From Bugula neritina (taxonomy: Eukaryota > Bryozoa > Gymnolaemata > Cheilostomatida > Bugulidae): 64,000 bases of DNA. Location of the stretch: positions 4,625,733 to 4,689,732 of the forward strand of contig OZ037772.1 of NCBI GenBank assembly GCA_964035545.1, written 5' to 3'. Position 1 is the stretch's first letter, and each line of letters begins with the position of its first letter. Shown here piece after piece: positions 11,829 to 21,358 of the stretch. Below the pieces are notes generated by a model. That model had not been told where the DNA came from and did no database searches. It was given only the letters and a program-made list of their open reading frames with translations. The position numbers were made by a program, and so were the translations under genes.

Positions 11829-12800
11829 CTAGGACTGTAGGTCGGTCTCAGACCAAGGTCTGAACCACCATGTACACCGGGGGGTCTGGGGCTCTACGGC
11901 CATTGACTCCTCCCAAGTGTTGTCCCGAGAGCAACCTGGGGTCGGCGACTCCTCTACGGCCTTTGACTCCTCCTGGTTACCACTGGGACCTTCCGCAACT
12001 GTGGTTGCAGGGTTTAGTATTGTGCTACCCAACCCTCTGGAATGCACGTTGGCCACGCTGGCCCAGTTTTCGATTGCTACTTTAATAGCCATTGAGCACT
12101 GATACTCCTTTTCCAAGAGACTCTCTCGCTCACTGATCTCTTCCATTTGCCTGTTGAACTTTCGTTGAAGTTCTTGCTTTTTTCTATTTAATTCCTCTTT
12201 CCTTAGTGCATAAGCCTCCCCACCCAGGAAGTCGCACCCCGTCAAGCCATTCAGGAACCCTGAAACTTCACTGACTATAACATTTTTAGGCTTTAATGCA
12301 TGAACATAGCTTGATGATGTAGCTACACCACCAGAGGCAACACTTGCATAGTTTGATTTCTGACTACCTGAAACCTTGGCTAATTTTGGTGCTGGATCTT
12401 GAGAGTCAACACCATTAACAGCCTTCCGCTTGAAGCTAGAAGGTGCGTGACTACAGTCTGAGGTTTTGTGTTCGGCTGCGACACAACACCAACTGCAATA
12501 GACTTCTCTGCAGTCCTCCACCCAATGACCTTTCTGCCCACACCTGTAACACTTATTATTGGGACAGTCTCGGGCAGAGTGATCCCTGAAGCATCTACAG
12601 ATGGCACACCTAATTGTGCCCTTGTTGCCACATACCTCATGTGGCTTCTTAAGCTTAGCCTTATCTTCTGTATTCTTGGGCTTACCCTGGGGGTTAGCTA
12701 CTTTTACCATTTCTTTATGTCTTCCTGAGGGTCCGGCTTTAGACCAAGAGTCCATGTCGGGTTCCCCTATACCTTCCTTCTCTTTCTCACTATTGCTCAT
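11829..12800 (-). CDS. Zinc-knuckle protein of the outer element (second ORF, about 323 aa)
   Basis: Taken from the first ATG (12798-12800, MSNSEKEKEG); the frame is open a little further upstream. It lies downstream of the gag-like ORF, separated by about 190 bases. Near the N-terminal third are three Cys/His clusters in a row: CAICRCFRDHSARDC, CYRCGQKGHWVEDC (a canonical C-x2-C-x4-H-x4-C knuckle) and CSWCCVAAEHKTSDC. A Gln/Glu/Lys-rich, probably helical stretch follows (around RKKQELQRKFNRQMEEI), then a Pro/Glu/Ser-rich tail. Zinc knuckles of this kind usually bind RNA or single-stranded DNA. No catalytic motif is visible. It could be a nucleocapsid or ORF1-like chaperone; its role is unknown. 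Confidence 0.7.
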   Translation of the reverse strand: MSNSEKEKEGIGEPDMDSWSKAGPSGRHKEMVKVANPQGKPKNTEDKAKLKKPHEVCGNKGTIRCAICRCFRDHSARDCPNNKCYRCGQKGHWVEDCREVYCSWCCVAAEHKTSDCSHAPSSFKRKAVNGVDSQDPAPKLAKVSGSQKSNYASVASGGVATSSSYVHALKPKNVIVSEVSGFLNGLTGCDFLGGEAYALRKEELNRKKQELQRKFNRQMEEISERESLLEKEYQCSMAIKVAIENWASVANVHSRGLGSTILNPATTVAEGPSGNQEESKAVEESPTPGCSRDNTWEESMAVEPQTPRCTWWFRPWSETDLQS

Positions 12801-12989
12801 TGTTTGTCTCTTTCTCTTTCTATATATTGTTTTTCTCAAGTTTTCTAAAACGATATCTATAAAAACACATTATTATTTATACCTCTGCATGTTTAGTCTA
12901 TTAGGAGGTTTGCTTAGTCTCCCCCGTCTAGTATGCGTAATTTCTCCTTGTTCAGGAGGAAATAACTTGCTGTCATTGCCATCATATAG

Positions 12990-14126
12990 TCAGCTTGCAA
13001 ATCTGACTCTCCTATAACCCTTATTCCTATCACTACTCCCACTACTTGACCTATAAGGTTTGGTCTCTCTTTCGGGGCAATCTTTAGTGGTGTGCCCTCG
13101 GCAGTTACATACAAAGCACCTTACATCAGGGCAGTCCCTAATTCTATGATCATGTTTTTTACAATGATAGCAAAGATTTCCTTCTCTTCTAGGGGAGCTA
13201 AACCTTTTAGACCTAGAATGATAGTAACCCGAATTCAGTCTATCTACGAGAGGTTTTTCATCCCTCCTCCTTCGTTGGCTTGAACAGAATTTATCCCTAC
13301 TATTGTAATGTCGTTTACTATGATCATCAGAGCTATTACTAGATCCACTCGAGCTTCTACTTCTATAGTGGTCACTATTCCTAAGGCTACTTCTCAAATA
13401 AGGTCTCCACTTTATTCTAGATCTAGAAACCCTATTAACAGAATAACTGTCACAGGTGTCACTGCAACTGTTTCTAGTCTGCTTAAGAGAACTTACAGCC
13501 CCGACTTCTTGTTTGACGTCCACTATTGTCCTAGCTTCATTTAAAAGTAGGTCTGAGTCTCTAGCTAGCTTTTTTGCTTTAAGCTTGGTATTTAAGTCGT
13601 CCCAGGATAAATCGGGTTCTTGCAATAATTGTCTCCTAGCATTAGTATCGCGCAAGCCATTTACTGCTAAGGCAACACTAAGTCTCCTTCTAACATCCTC
13701 GGTCCCAGCACCTAAACCTAATTCTCTACTAAGTTTTTCTACTCTCAGCAAGTATTCTCTTTCATCCTCACCAATGGCCTGTGACACTGTCACAAACCTC
13801 ATTGTTTTAACATAAAAGCTATCTGACCTATCATAGTGGCCCCTAAGTAGACCTAATGCTTGCTCATAGCCTTCATTCCCATTGTTTCTCAAATCAAAGC
13901 CAAGAGATTGTAACGTGGCTCTACCATCATTGCCTATTGCGCTCAACAATGCTAACAACTTAGTCCTCCCTCTAAATTTATTTACTTCTACACCCTCCAC
14001 TGTCTCTTTTCCCAGATTCAAAGTAGTTAACTCTACTGTTATCTCAAATTGAGCTAGCCAATCATTCCATGATCCTGTCACATCATTACAATTCAATTGA
14101 AGTCTTGGAAATGAATTTAAATCCAT
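12990..14126 (-). CDS. Gag-like protein of the outer element, 378 aa
   Basis: Starts at a true ATG (MDLNSFPRLQL). Residues 10-200 look like a retrotransposon capsid: a WNDWLAQFE start, a GRTKLLALLSAIG segment, RGHYDRSDSFYVKTMRF, then an L-rich segment with EDVRRRLSVALAVNGL. Then comes an Arg/Ser-rich region and, near the C-terminus, two knuckles, CYHCKKHDHRIRDC and CFVCNCRGHTTKDC. The expected role is assembly of a particle and RNA packaging. No protease motif follows, and the frame closes before the next ORF starts. This layout (capsid plus knuckles, no polymerase) is that of a non-autonomous gag-only LTR element. Confidence 0.8.
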   Translation of the reverse strand: MDLNSFPRLQLNCNDVTGSWNDWLAQFEITVELTTLNLGKETVEGVEVNKFRGRTKLLALLSAIGNDGRATLQSLGFDLRNNGNEGYEQALGLLRGHYDRSDSFYVKTMRFVTVSQAIGEDEREYLLRVEKLSRELGLGAGTEDVRRRLSVALAVNGLRDTNARRQLLQEPDLSWDDLNTKLKAKKLARDSDLLLNEARTIVDVKQEVGAVSSLKQTRNSCSDTCDSYSVNRVSRSRIKWRPYLRSSLRNSDHYRSRSSSGSSNSSDDHSKRHYNSRDKFCSSQRRRRDEKPLVDRLNSGYYHSRSKRFSSPRREGNLCYHCKKHDHRIRDCPDVRCFVCNCRGHTTKDCPERETKPYRSSSGSSDRNKGYRRVRFAS

Positions 14127-14334
14127 GACTTTGTTGTTACAATTCCCTGTGCTACAAAGGTTACTACTTGTACTAGCTTGGAGCCTTGATTTAATCGTGT
14201 GTTATGTCAAGATGCCAATCACAAAATATCTTAAACACTGAGTATCACTGTTTCGGTCACTTGTTGTAAATGACTGTAGTATCACAGTTGCCAGCTGTGA
14301 ATCACGATATCAAATTAAGATTATCACTCATTAG

Positions 14335-14597
14335 ACTACACTAACAATAACACTACACTAACAATAACACTACACTAACAGTAACACTGCACCACCAGTA
14401 ACACTGCACCAACAGTAGCACTGCACCAACAGTAACACTGCACCAACAGTAACACTGCACCAACAGTAACACTGCACCAACAGTAACACTGCACTGCACT
14501 ACACTACACTACACTACACTACACTACACTACACTACACTACACTACACTACTCTACACTACACTACACTACACTACACTACACTACACTACACTTA
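14335..14597. repeat. Tandem repeats in the outer element leader: CACTGCACCAACAGTAA units, then (ACACT)n
   Basis: About eight degenerate 18-base units (CACTGCACCAACAGTAA) at 14380-14490 pass into about twenty copies of ACACT at 14490-14595. On the minus strand this is the untranslated leader upstream of the gag-like ORF. Confidence 0.9.
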
Positions 14598-14701
14598 TAT
14601 TATTATATTATATTCAAAACACTTGCAACTGATAATGATTAATTGAAGAAAGTACTTATCTATCATCTATAGTTGTAAGGACAGAAAGAGTTTCTCACTG
14701 G

Positions 14702-14705
14702 CAGG
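14702..14705. repeat. Target-site duplication of the inner gypsy element (CAGG), left copy
   Basis: CAGG is repeated at 22698-22701. It could be read as 5 bp (CAGGT) if the LTR is taken to begin one base later. Confidence 0.75.
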
Positions 14706-15097
14706 TGTGATAGTTTTGTGGATTGTGAATGAAACTAGTGCTGTTACATGCTTGTATGAGAAACAAGGCGAGAAATAAGGTAGAATGTAGATAATCTTTA
14801 TTGTAGTATAGTCCGAGTGAATCAATGGTCTTTATCCAGCGAGCTCCAGTAGTAGACTGAACTATACTGGAACTCGCTGGCTTTTATATACATGCAGGAC
14901 AAAGACATTCCTTTGTTTGCCGAGATCGGAGACCCGAAATACCGAATATCGGCATTTCGGGGATCCGAAATGCCGAATCCGGCATTTCGGTACTTCGGTA
15001 TTCCGATATGCCGAGAATCGGCATATCGGTGTTTCGGAGGACCGAAGTACCGATCTCGGCAACAAAGGACACACACACACAACATAAATTTACCACA
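14706..15097 (-). repeat. 3' LTR of the inner gypsy element (392 bp)
   Basis: Starts TGTGATAG and ends TTTACCACA. It contains a dense palindromic block at 14919-15060 whose outer arms are GCCGAGATCGG and CCGATCTCGGC, filled with alternating CCGAAAT and ATTTCGG words. Confidence 0.92.
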
Positions 15098-15398
15098 CAC
15101 ACCCCCCATCGGAAAGCATGCTTTCCGATAAAGAGGCGTACACAACACAAACACACAACAGGGAATGACACGACAATAAAACACACAGTTGAAAGTAACA
15201 CACGAAAAAAAATATGGTAAACATGCAGTGATAGTAATAATACAATGATAACACAAAAAAAACAGGGAAGATTTGTGCACACACAAGAAAAACAGAGCAT
15301 GAATAGGTACATACATTACATGAAGCACTTACACACATATAATAAACAAACAAAGAATAAGAGTAGAAAAGAAAAGAAAAAAAACTATACAAATAGTC

Positions 15399-18300
15399 TC
15401 AGCGGCGGTCGCCAGATCGACCCCGCTCCAGGCGGCTAACTCGTCTCCGGAGTTGCCCCAGCTCCTCTTCATATCTGCGGAGCTGCCGGCGTAACTGGTG
15501 AACCTCCTCTGCCAACTGAGCTGACGTCTGGTGCCTAGGGCGGTCGGTAGTACCACGGGCAGGACGTCGCTGGCGGTGCGTCTGCTTCTCGCCCGCCGCC
15601 GAGGGTCGGGGGCCCAGGTCCGATGAATCGGCCCTGGCACCTGGTCCGACCCGTGCCAGCATGACCCGAAGTGGCTGGGTGGCTGCCGGTTGGGGTGTCG
15701 CGGGCTCCCCTTCTTCCTCCCGAACAGGCCTACACGCGGGGAATCCCAGGGCGAGAGCAGCCCGTTTGTGGGGATCCGCCACGTGTGGCAGCACCAGGTC
15801 CCGAAATTCGGGAAAGGAGGCCTGGTCTACAGCAAACGTGTAGCCCGTGTGGCAGTGAGCTATGCGCTGATGTCTCAACACATAATCCCTCTGGTAGGAG
15901 AACTCCCAACACGGGCAAAACACGTTGATGTAATGCTGAGGGGCGTGTACGCGCAACCGCCGTGCAGAGGAGAATTTCCTCTTACACTCATGGCAGATGC
16001 GGTTGCCCGGCTCACCGCAAGCATCACCAATTTTTAGGTTGGTGGGTCCAGTCACCCAATACTGGCGGGCGACCAGGGCCCGAGGCAGGGCCAGTATTGG
16101 GGAGGCATCTTCTTCTGTTGGCAGGTGGTCGCCGTGTAGGATGCCCTGCTCCTCCCCGGCCGTGAGCTGAAGCTCGACTGGTTTGGGGTCAGGGCCAACC
16201 ATGGCGGAACACACCTCTGTGGAGGAGGTGGCGGCCTGCTGGCTGGTAGAAGCCGAAGCAAGGCCCGGTGGGGGAGGGGAGTCGGACCGACTGGCCTCCT
16301 CAACGTCCATTCGCTCCTCTAGAATAGATAGTAGAGGCTGTGAGAAGCCGGTCTCACTATCGCCGAAATTCGGCACAGGTGTGAATGGAGATAAGTTAAA
16401 AACCGAGGGCCGAGGTGTATCGCAGAAATTGACTGAGCCTACATCGTGATTCAACAATGTATCAATGGCAGAGTCATCTCCGAGATCCATCTCGGCCTCC
16501 GGTCCTAAGATATCAGAACCAAGTAAATCTAGTAAAGACCAGTCTACTGTAGTTTGATTAGACTCCGCAACTGGAGGATCTAATCTAGAAGAAATACCTG
16601 ATTGTGTATCTGGTAGAGTGATCCCCATAGCCGCTGATAGCGTACGGAGAATAGTGGTAAAATCAAAATGAGTATTAGAATCAGAATTTAGTTTGAGTTG
16701 CAACTGCCGTGCGAGCTGTGTGAAGTCAGAATGAGAAATGGCCGAACCTCGTGCTTCAGAAGTTTTACCTGCTGAAGCCCGAGTCGCGTGGCTCGTGGGA
16801 ATTTCCCCCGGATTTCGAGGAGACAACTCGCGTGATCGAGTGTCTTCCGAAATTCGGTCGGCCATTTCTTCTTCTTGGTGGAATTCTCCGGGGTGATGGA
16901 GGGAATTTCCAACCAAGATGGGGTGGCAGTCAGTGTGGGGGGGGTCTTCCTCAGGAGGGGGCCCCTCCAGGTGTCCTACAGCATAGTCTGCCAGGTACCT
17001 GAGAGGTCTTCTTGGCCGCTGGCTCCTCTCAAGTGGAACAGACTCTGGTGGTGTTGGTGGCTCCTGGTCTACCCTGGTAGGGGGGTCCACGTTTTCACCC
17101 CGTACGGGGGTGGGGGTGTCCTCCCCCGGGAAGGGTTGTGAGCCAAGGGCTTGCTGCTGTTCCTGCTCCCGCTCCGCTCTCTGCTGTCGCTCCAGCTGCT
17201 CTATCAGGGCGGCTTGCTCCTGGTCTGCCTCCCTGGGGACCATGATCTCCACCTCACGGGGCCGGGTGGCCCGTCCACGACGGTTGGGCTGACGGTGGGG
17301 CTCCAAGAGGGGTGGAGCCTGACCCACCGCGTCTGGGCTGGCATGGTAAGGTTTGAGGCGCTGCTCGCTCTGGACAGAGACCTGTCCAGAGCGCTCCACA
17401 CGGTATGTGTGGTTGGGCAGCACCTCTACTACGCAGTAGGGGCCGACGAACTTGGGCTGAAGCTTAGCCGACTGTCCACGCCGCCTACGATAACTCACCA
17501 TCCAGACCCAGTCTCCCACTTGGTACAACGGGGGCTCCTCTGAGTCCTCGGTGCGGGTCTGCCACTGCTGGGTGCGCAGCGCATCATGAGCTTTGCCCAT
17601 GATGTCCATCAGACCCTCCACATATTCGTGTACCGGTGACTCGGGGGCAGGAACATGGTACGTCAGGTGTTCCGGGACCCGCGTCTCCCGGCCTAGCATC
17701 AGGAAGTTTGGGGTCTCCTGCGTGGCGGAGTGTGGTGTGCTGCGGTAAGCCCGCATGATCTGCGGCAGCACCACGTCCCATTCTTCCTGACCTCGACCAA
17801 GCAGCAGGCTCCGGAGCGCGTCACCCAACATCCTGTTGTTCCGCTCGACGACTCCGTTCCCTTGCGGGTGATATGGGGTGGTCCGACTCTGGTTCACCCC
17901 CCATATCCGGCAGAGGTCTCCCATGAGCTGGGACTGGAACTGGGCACCCTGGTCTGTATGTATCTGCTCGGGCAAACCGAGGTAACAGAATACATGTTGG
18001 TCCAGGGTCCGGGCCACCGTGGGGGCGGTGGCGTCTGGAATAGCCAGAGCATCTGCCCACCGGGTAAAGTGGTCCGTGAGCACCAGTATCCAGTTGTTTC
18101 CTCTGGCGGATAACGGCATAGGCCCGACGAGGTCTACCGCCACTACTTGCCACGGTCGACCAACGTACAGCCGGCGTCGACCAGTGGTTTCCGTGGGGCG
18201 GCCATGCTTGCTAGCTTGGCAGACCTCGCATTGCCGTACCCGCAGTCGTACGTCCCGAGTCATTCCGGGCCAATACCAACGCAGCCGCAGACACCTGATG

Positions 18301-20378
18301 ACCCGACTGACTCCAGCATGAGCCTGCTTATGGGTGTCCCAGATCAGTTCCCGCCGGAGGGCGCGTGGACAGACGACGCGGTCCCTCTTCTGCTGGCGGT
18401 TGTCTGCTGCTAACGTTATCATCAGGAGGCCATCAGGACTGACCTTGAGGGCATCCCAGCGACGACAGAGGAGTTGGAACTCAACGTCTCCCTGCCGCTG
18501 CTGTTCCTCGCTAGGTCGTCGGCCCTCCTTCTTGGCCCGGAAGATGTCCGCTACCGCGCCGGGTAGCGTCTCCTGGAGTCGGCACAGCTCCTTGACGTTC
18601 TGGTGCAGAGTAGGGTTGGTGTGGAGCGCCTGGACACCGTCCTGGTGGGTTTCGGTCCGAAGATGGCCATGCTCCCACCGGTAGGCGGTGCCCTCCACTA
18701 GCTCTGTTTCCACGTCAAGGCGAGCGGGTCCCCCGTCCCGCTGTTCAATGTGCAGGCATTGCTTACAGTCCTCTACCGGCCGGCGGCTCATGCCGTCGGC
18801 GTTCCCATGCTTCCGGCCTGCACGGTGCTCTATACGGTAAGAGAACTCGGCAAGAATCTCTAGCCAACGAGCTACCTGGCTCGAGGGCTCTGCACGTTTA
18901 CACAGCCATATCAGTGATGCATGGTCTGTTCGCAAACGGAACGATTTCCCATACAGATATGGCCGAAAGTGCTTGACCGCCTTGACTACTGCTAGGAGTT
19001 CCTTCCTAGTGGTGCAGTAGTTCTTCTCGGCGGCCGCGAGAGTCTTGCTATAGTAAGCCACGACCACCTCACTTCCACCCTGGACTTGAGACAGGACGGC
19101 TCCCACGCTGTGGTCGCTGGCGTCGGTGTCCAGGATGTACTCCTTGGCTGGATCAGGATACGCCAGGATTGGCGCTTCCATTAGCCGTTGCTTGAGGTGG
19201 TCGAATGCCTGCTGCTCCTCCTGTGTCCACTGCCACCGGACTCCCTTGGCGGTCAGCCGATTTAACGGCTGAGCCACTCCTGCGAAACCAGGTATGTACT
19301 GCCGGTAGTACCCTACGAGGCCCAGGAATGCACGCAACTCAGGGAGGTCGCGGGGAACAGTCCACTCCTTCACAGCTTGTACCTTCTCTGGATCGGTAGC
19401 GACCCCATCACGGCCAACCACATGGCCCAGGTATGTGACTTCTGGCTGCAGGAGTGCGCACTTGGAGGGCTTCAGCTTCAGTCCGGCTGCCCGGAGACGG
19501 TCAAAGACCTCCCGCAGACGACTGACTTGAGTCGAAAAGTCTGGGGAGATGACAATGACATCGTCCAGATAGATGAGGAGGGTCTTCCAGTGTAACCCAC
19601 TGAGGACTTGCTTCATGAGCCGTTGGAATGTTGCCGGAGCGGACGTTAGTCCGAATGGCAGTACTTTCCACTTCCAGAGCCCGTCGCGAGTAATGAATGC
19701 TGCTTTGTCCTGGGCATCAGGACTGAGGGGCACTTGCCAGTACCCGCTAAGCAGATCCAAAGTACTGAAGTACTTGCTACCCGCGAGGGCATCTAGAGAC
19801 TCATCTATCCGTGGGAGAGGGTAGGCGTCCTGGATGGTGGCGTTGTTGAGTCTGCGGTAGTCTACGCAGAATCTCCAGCTACCATCCTTCTTCTTGACCA
19901 GGACCACTGGGGAGCTCCACGCACCGTGGGCAGGCTCAATCAGATCCCGGTCCAGAAGATCCTGTACCTGTCGGCTCACCTCCTTCTCCTTCTCCGGGCC
20001 CAGACATCGGGTAGGCTGCCTGATGGGAGTGGTGTCGGCTGCCAGGGGTATCTCGTGAGAGATAACCTTAGTCAGCCCCATGTCTCTATCGCCACGACTA
20101 AAGACATCACTGTACTCCGCGAGTAGTTGAGCCAGTACTTGGCGTTCAGTACTACTCGTACAGTTTCCGCATGCTCCGCCATACAGGTCAGCCAGATGCT
20201 CCGGGACTGCTTCTTGTCTGGTGTGAGGGGGTTTCCCTGGTTGTCGGCCACTGTCTCCAGTGCCGGACCCACATCCGCTTCCTGGATGGAGTGGTACTTC
20301 CCCACCAGCGCTCCAGCCGATAGTTGGACAGGTTCCGGGAAGGGGTTGATGCACTGCACGAGGAGCTCTTGCCGACAA
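15399..20378 (-). CDS. pol: Pol (RT, RNase H, integrase) with a ~500-residue zinc-finger/coiled-coil C-terminal extension
   Basis: 1,659 codons, probably entered by -1 frameshift from the protease frame rather than at the first Met; family-like sequence starts at about residue 55. RT occupies 110-310 with the catalytic Asp in [11 protein letters not shown] and in YLDDV (270-273). RNase H is around 410-530 (DTDAS, RTDHASL). Integrase has the HHCC zinc-binding part (about 683-720, CEVC) and the core Asp749, Asp809 and Glu845 (D-x35-E), then a GPY-type module (about 975-1010). A usual pol would end near 1130 (RPLRYLADYAVG). Here the frame continues: an acidic Ser/Pro-rich region, then C-x2-C-x12-H-x3-H (1462-1482), a second Cys/His cluster FCPC...RHQRIAH (1488-1508), and a C-terminal Arg/Glu heptad-rich helix (about 1615-1655). 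The extension occupies the place where retroviruses carry env, but no signal peptide or membrane segment is visible. Confidence 0.9.
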   Translation of the reverse strand: MSARAPRAVHQPLPGTCPTIGWSAGGEVPLHPGSGCGSGTGDSGRQPGKPPHTRQEAVPEHLADLYGGACGNCTSSTERQVLAQLLAEYSDVFSRGDRDMGLTKVISHEIPLAADTTPIRQPTRCLGPEKEKEVSRQVQDLLDRDLIEPAHGAWSSPVVLVKKKDGSWRFCVDYRRLNNATIQDAYPLPRIDESLDALAGSKYFSTLDLLSGYWQVPLSPDAQDKAAFITRDGLWKWKVLPFGLTSAPATFQRLMKQVLSGLHWKTLLIYLDDVIVISPDFSTQVSRLREVFDRLRAAGLKLKPSKCALLQPEVTYLGHVVGRDGVATDPEKVQAVKEWTVPRDLPELRAFLGLVGYYRQYIPGFAGVAQPLNRLTAKGVRWQWTQEEQQAFDHLKQRLMEAPILAYPDPAKEYILDTDASDHSVGAVLSQVQGGSEVVVAYYSKTLAAAEKNYCTTRKELLAVVKAVKHFRPYLYGKSFRLRTDHASLIWLCKRAEPSSQVARWLEILAEFSYRIEHRAGRKHGNADGMSRRPVEDCKQCLHIEQRDGGPARLDVETELVEGTAYRWEHGHLRTETHQDGVQALHTNPTLHQNVKELCRLQETLPGAVADIFRAKKEGRRPSEEQQRQGDVEFQLLCRRWDALKVSPDGLLMITLAADNRQQKRDRVVCPRALRRELIWDTHKQAHAGVSRVIRCLRLRWYWPGMTRDVRLRVRQCEVCQASKHGRPTETTGRRRLYVGRPWQVVAVDLVGPMPLSARGNNWILVLTDHFTRWADALAIPDATAPTVARTLDQHVFCYLGLPEQIHTDQGAQFQSQLMGDLCRIWGVNQSRTTPYHPQGNGVVERNNRMLGDALRSLLLGRGQEEWDVVLPQIMRAYRSTPHSATQETPNFLMLGRETRVPEHLTYHVPAPESPVHEYVEGLMDIMGKAHDALRTQQWQTRTEDSEEPPLYQVGDWVWMVSYRRRRGQSAKLQPKFVGPYCVVEVLPNHTYRVERSGQVSVQSEQRLKPYHASPDAVGQAPPLLEPHRQPNRRGRATRPREVEIMVPREADQEQAALIEQLERQQRAEREQEQQQALGSQPFPGEDTPTPVRGENVDPPTRVDQEPPTPPESVPLERSQRPRRPLRYLADYAVGHLEGPPPEEDPPHTDCHPILVGNSLHHPGEFHQEEEMADRISEDTRSRELSPRNPGEIPTSHATRASAGKTSEARGSAISHSDFTQLARQLQLKLNSDSNTHFDFTTILRTLSAAMGITLPDTQSGISSRLDPPVAESNQTTVDWSLLDLLGSDILGPEAEMDLGDDSAIDTLLNHDVGSVNFCDTPRPSVFNLSPFTPVPNFGDSETGFSQPLLSILEERMDVEEASRSDSPPPPGLASASTSQQAATSSTEVCSAMVGPDPKPVELQLTAGEEQGILHGDHLPTEEDASPILALPRALVARQYWVTGPTNLKIGDACGEPGNRICHECKRKFSSARRLRVHAPQHYINVFCPCWEFSYQRDYVLRHQRIAHCHTGYTFAVDQASFPEFRDLVLPHVADPHKRAALALGFPACRPVREEEGEPATPQPAATQPLRVMLARVGPGARADSSDLGPRPSAAGEKQTHRQRRPARGTTDRPRHQTSAQLAEEVHQLRRQLRRYEEELGQLRRRVSRLERGRSGDRR

Positions 20379-21358
20379 TCTAGCCGATTCAGGCTGTTTG
20401 CTAGTCGGATGGCTCCGTGCGTTCCTTCAACCATCCCCAGGCCGGCGATCCCCTTGCAGTTGACTCTACATCGGAGAGTCGCCTGGGACCTCCCCGGAAC
20501 TGTGCAGTCCCGTACTACCTGGACTCCGCCCACCAAGGGCCTGCCAAACTTGTCAACACAGACAAGTTCCTTCCCAGCCATCACCACCACTGACTTCTGG
20601 AAATCCATGTGGCACTGGTGTTTCTCCAGGAAGGGCATTCCCAAGATGGCGTCCTCCTTCAGCTGGCTGACGATAAACGTCTCGTGAACTGCTTGATCAC
20701 GGACGCGTCCAGGTAGTGAAATGACGCCGTAGAAAGGAATGCATGATCCGTCCGCCAACGTACCATGCGCACCTTCATACGGCTCGAGGCTCGCCCGCTC
20801 TCGTGCACCAAGGGTGTCAAAGAGACGCCTACTCAGCAGGTTGGTAGTGCACCCAGTATCCAGTAGGAATGTGGCAGCTTTACCCGAAATCTTTCCGGGC
20901 AGGAAGTAGCTGCTTCCATACGGCTGGGTGCTCCTGGAGCGGTCAGTCTCTGGGGGAGACACGACTTGGGTCCGCACAGCGGGCCTCCTCTTCGTCTTAG
21001 AGACAACGGGGGTTTTCTGAGGTCGGGAGGGTAGCTTGGGATACTCTTGCGAGTAAGCTGAATCCTCCTCCACAACCTCCTCGGGCAACCCCGCGAACCG
21101 GTTACGGAGTGGCCAGGCTGGAGGATCGGGTAGACCTTGCGGCCTCTGAGATCTCCGAGGTGCCTGCCATCCGGTTTCTTCTAGTTCCATCCGGGTATCG
21201 AGTGGCAGGGCAGGAGGATCGGGTAGGCCTTTCGGTCTCCGAGATCTCCGGTTTGCGTGCCACTCGATATAGGTCGACTCTGGAGAGGTCTCTTCTACTG
21301 TCTTCCGAGTCCTATCCCGGACCGGATTGGCATGGGGCCCACGGGTGGCGGAATTCAC
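20072..21358 (-). CDS. Protease-containing ORF of the inner gypsy element (gag-pol link)
   Basis: This frame is -1 relative to gag and overlaps its end; it is open upstream through the slippery site at 21373-21379, so it is most likely read as a Gag-Pro fusion. After a basic N-terminal part with an internal duplication (RRSRRPKGLPDPPALPL at about 37-53, RRSQRPQGLPDPPAWPL at about 68-84), the aspartic protease motif LLDTGCTTNLL is at about 165-175, with DAILGMPFLE further on as the second conserved strand. After about residue 345 the frame carries no pol-like sequence; the match to pol continues in the frame of the next ORF, again a -1 step. Confidence 0.85.
   Translation of the reverse strand: MNSATRGPHANPVRDRTRKTVEETSPESTYIEWHANRRSRRPKGLPDPPALPLDTRMELEETGWQAPRRSQRPQGLPDPPAWPLRNRFAGLPEEVVEEDSAYSQEYPKLPSRPQKTPVVSKTKRRPAVRTQVVSPPETDRSRSTQPYGSSYFLPGKISGKAATFLLDTGCTTNLLSRRLFDTLGARERASLEPYEGAHGTLADGSCIPFYGVISLPGRVRDQAVHETFIVSQLKEDAILGMPFLEKHQCHMDFQKSVVVMAGKELVCVDKFGRPLVGGVQVVRDCTVPGRSQATLRCRVNCKGIAGLGMVEGTHGAIRLANSLNRLDCRQELLVQCINPFPEPVQLSAGALVGKYHSIQEADVGPALETVADNQGNPLTPDKKQSRSIWLTCMAEHAETVRVVLNAKYWLNYSRSTVMSLVVAIETWG

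Noticed and set aside
14822-15392. Several minus-strand frames of 70-170 codons through the gypsy LTR and its downstream edge
   Set aside because: They are readings of the palindromic CCGAAAT block and of AC-rich DNA. The right LTR gives the same frames, and they have no protein character.
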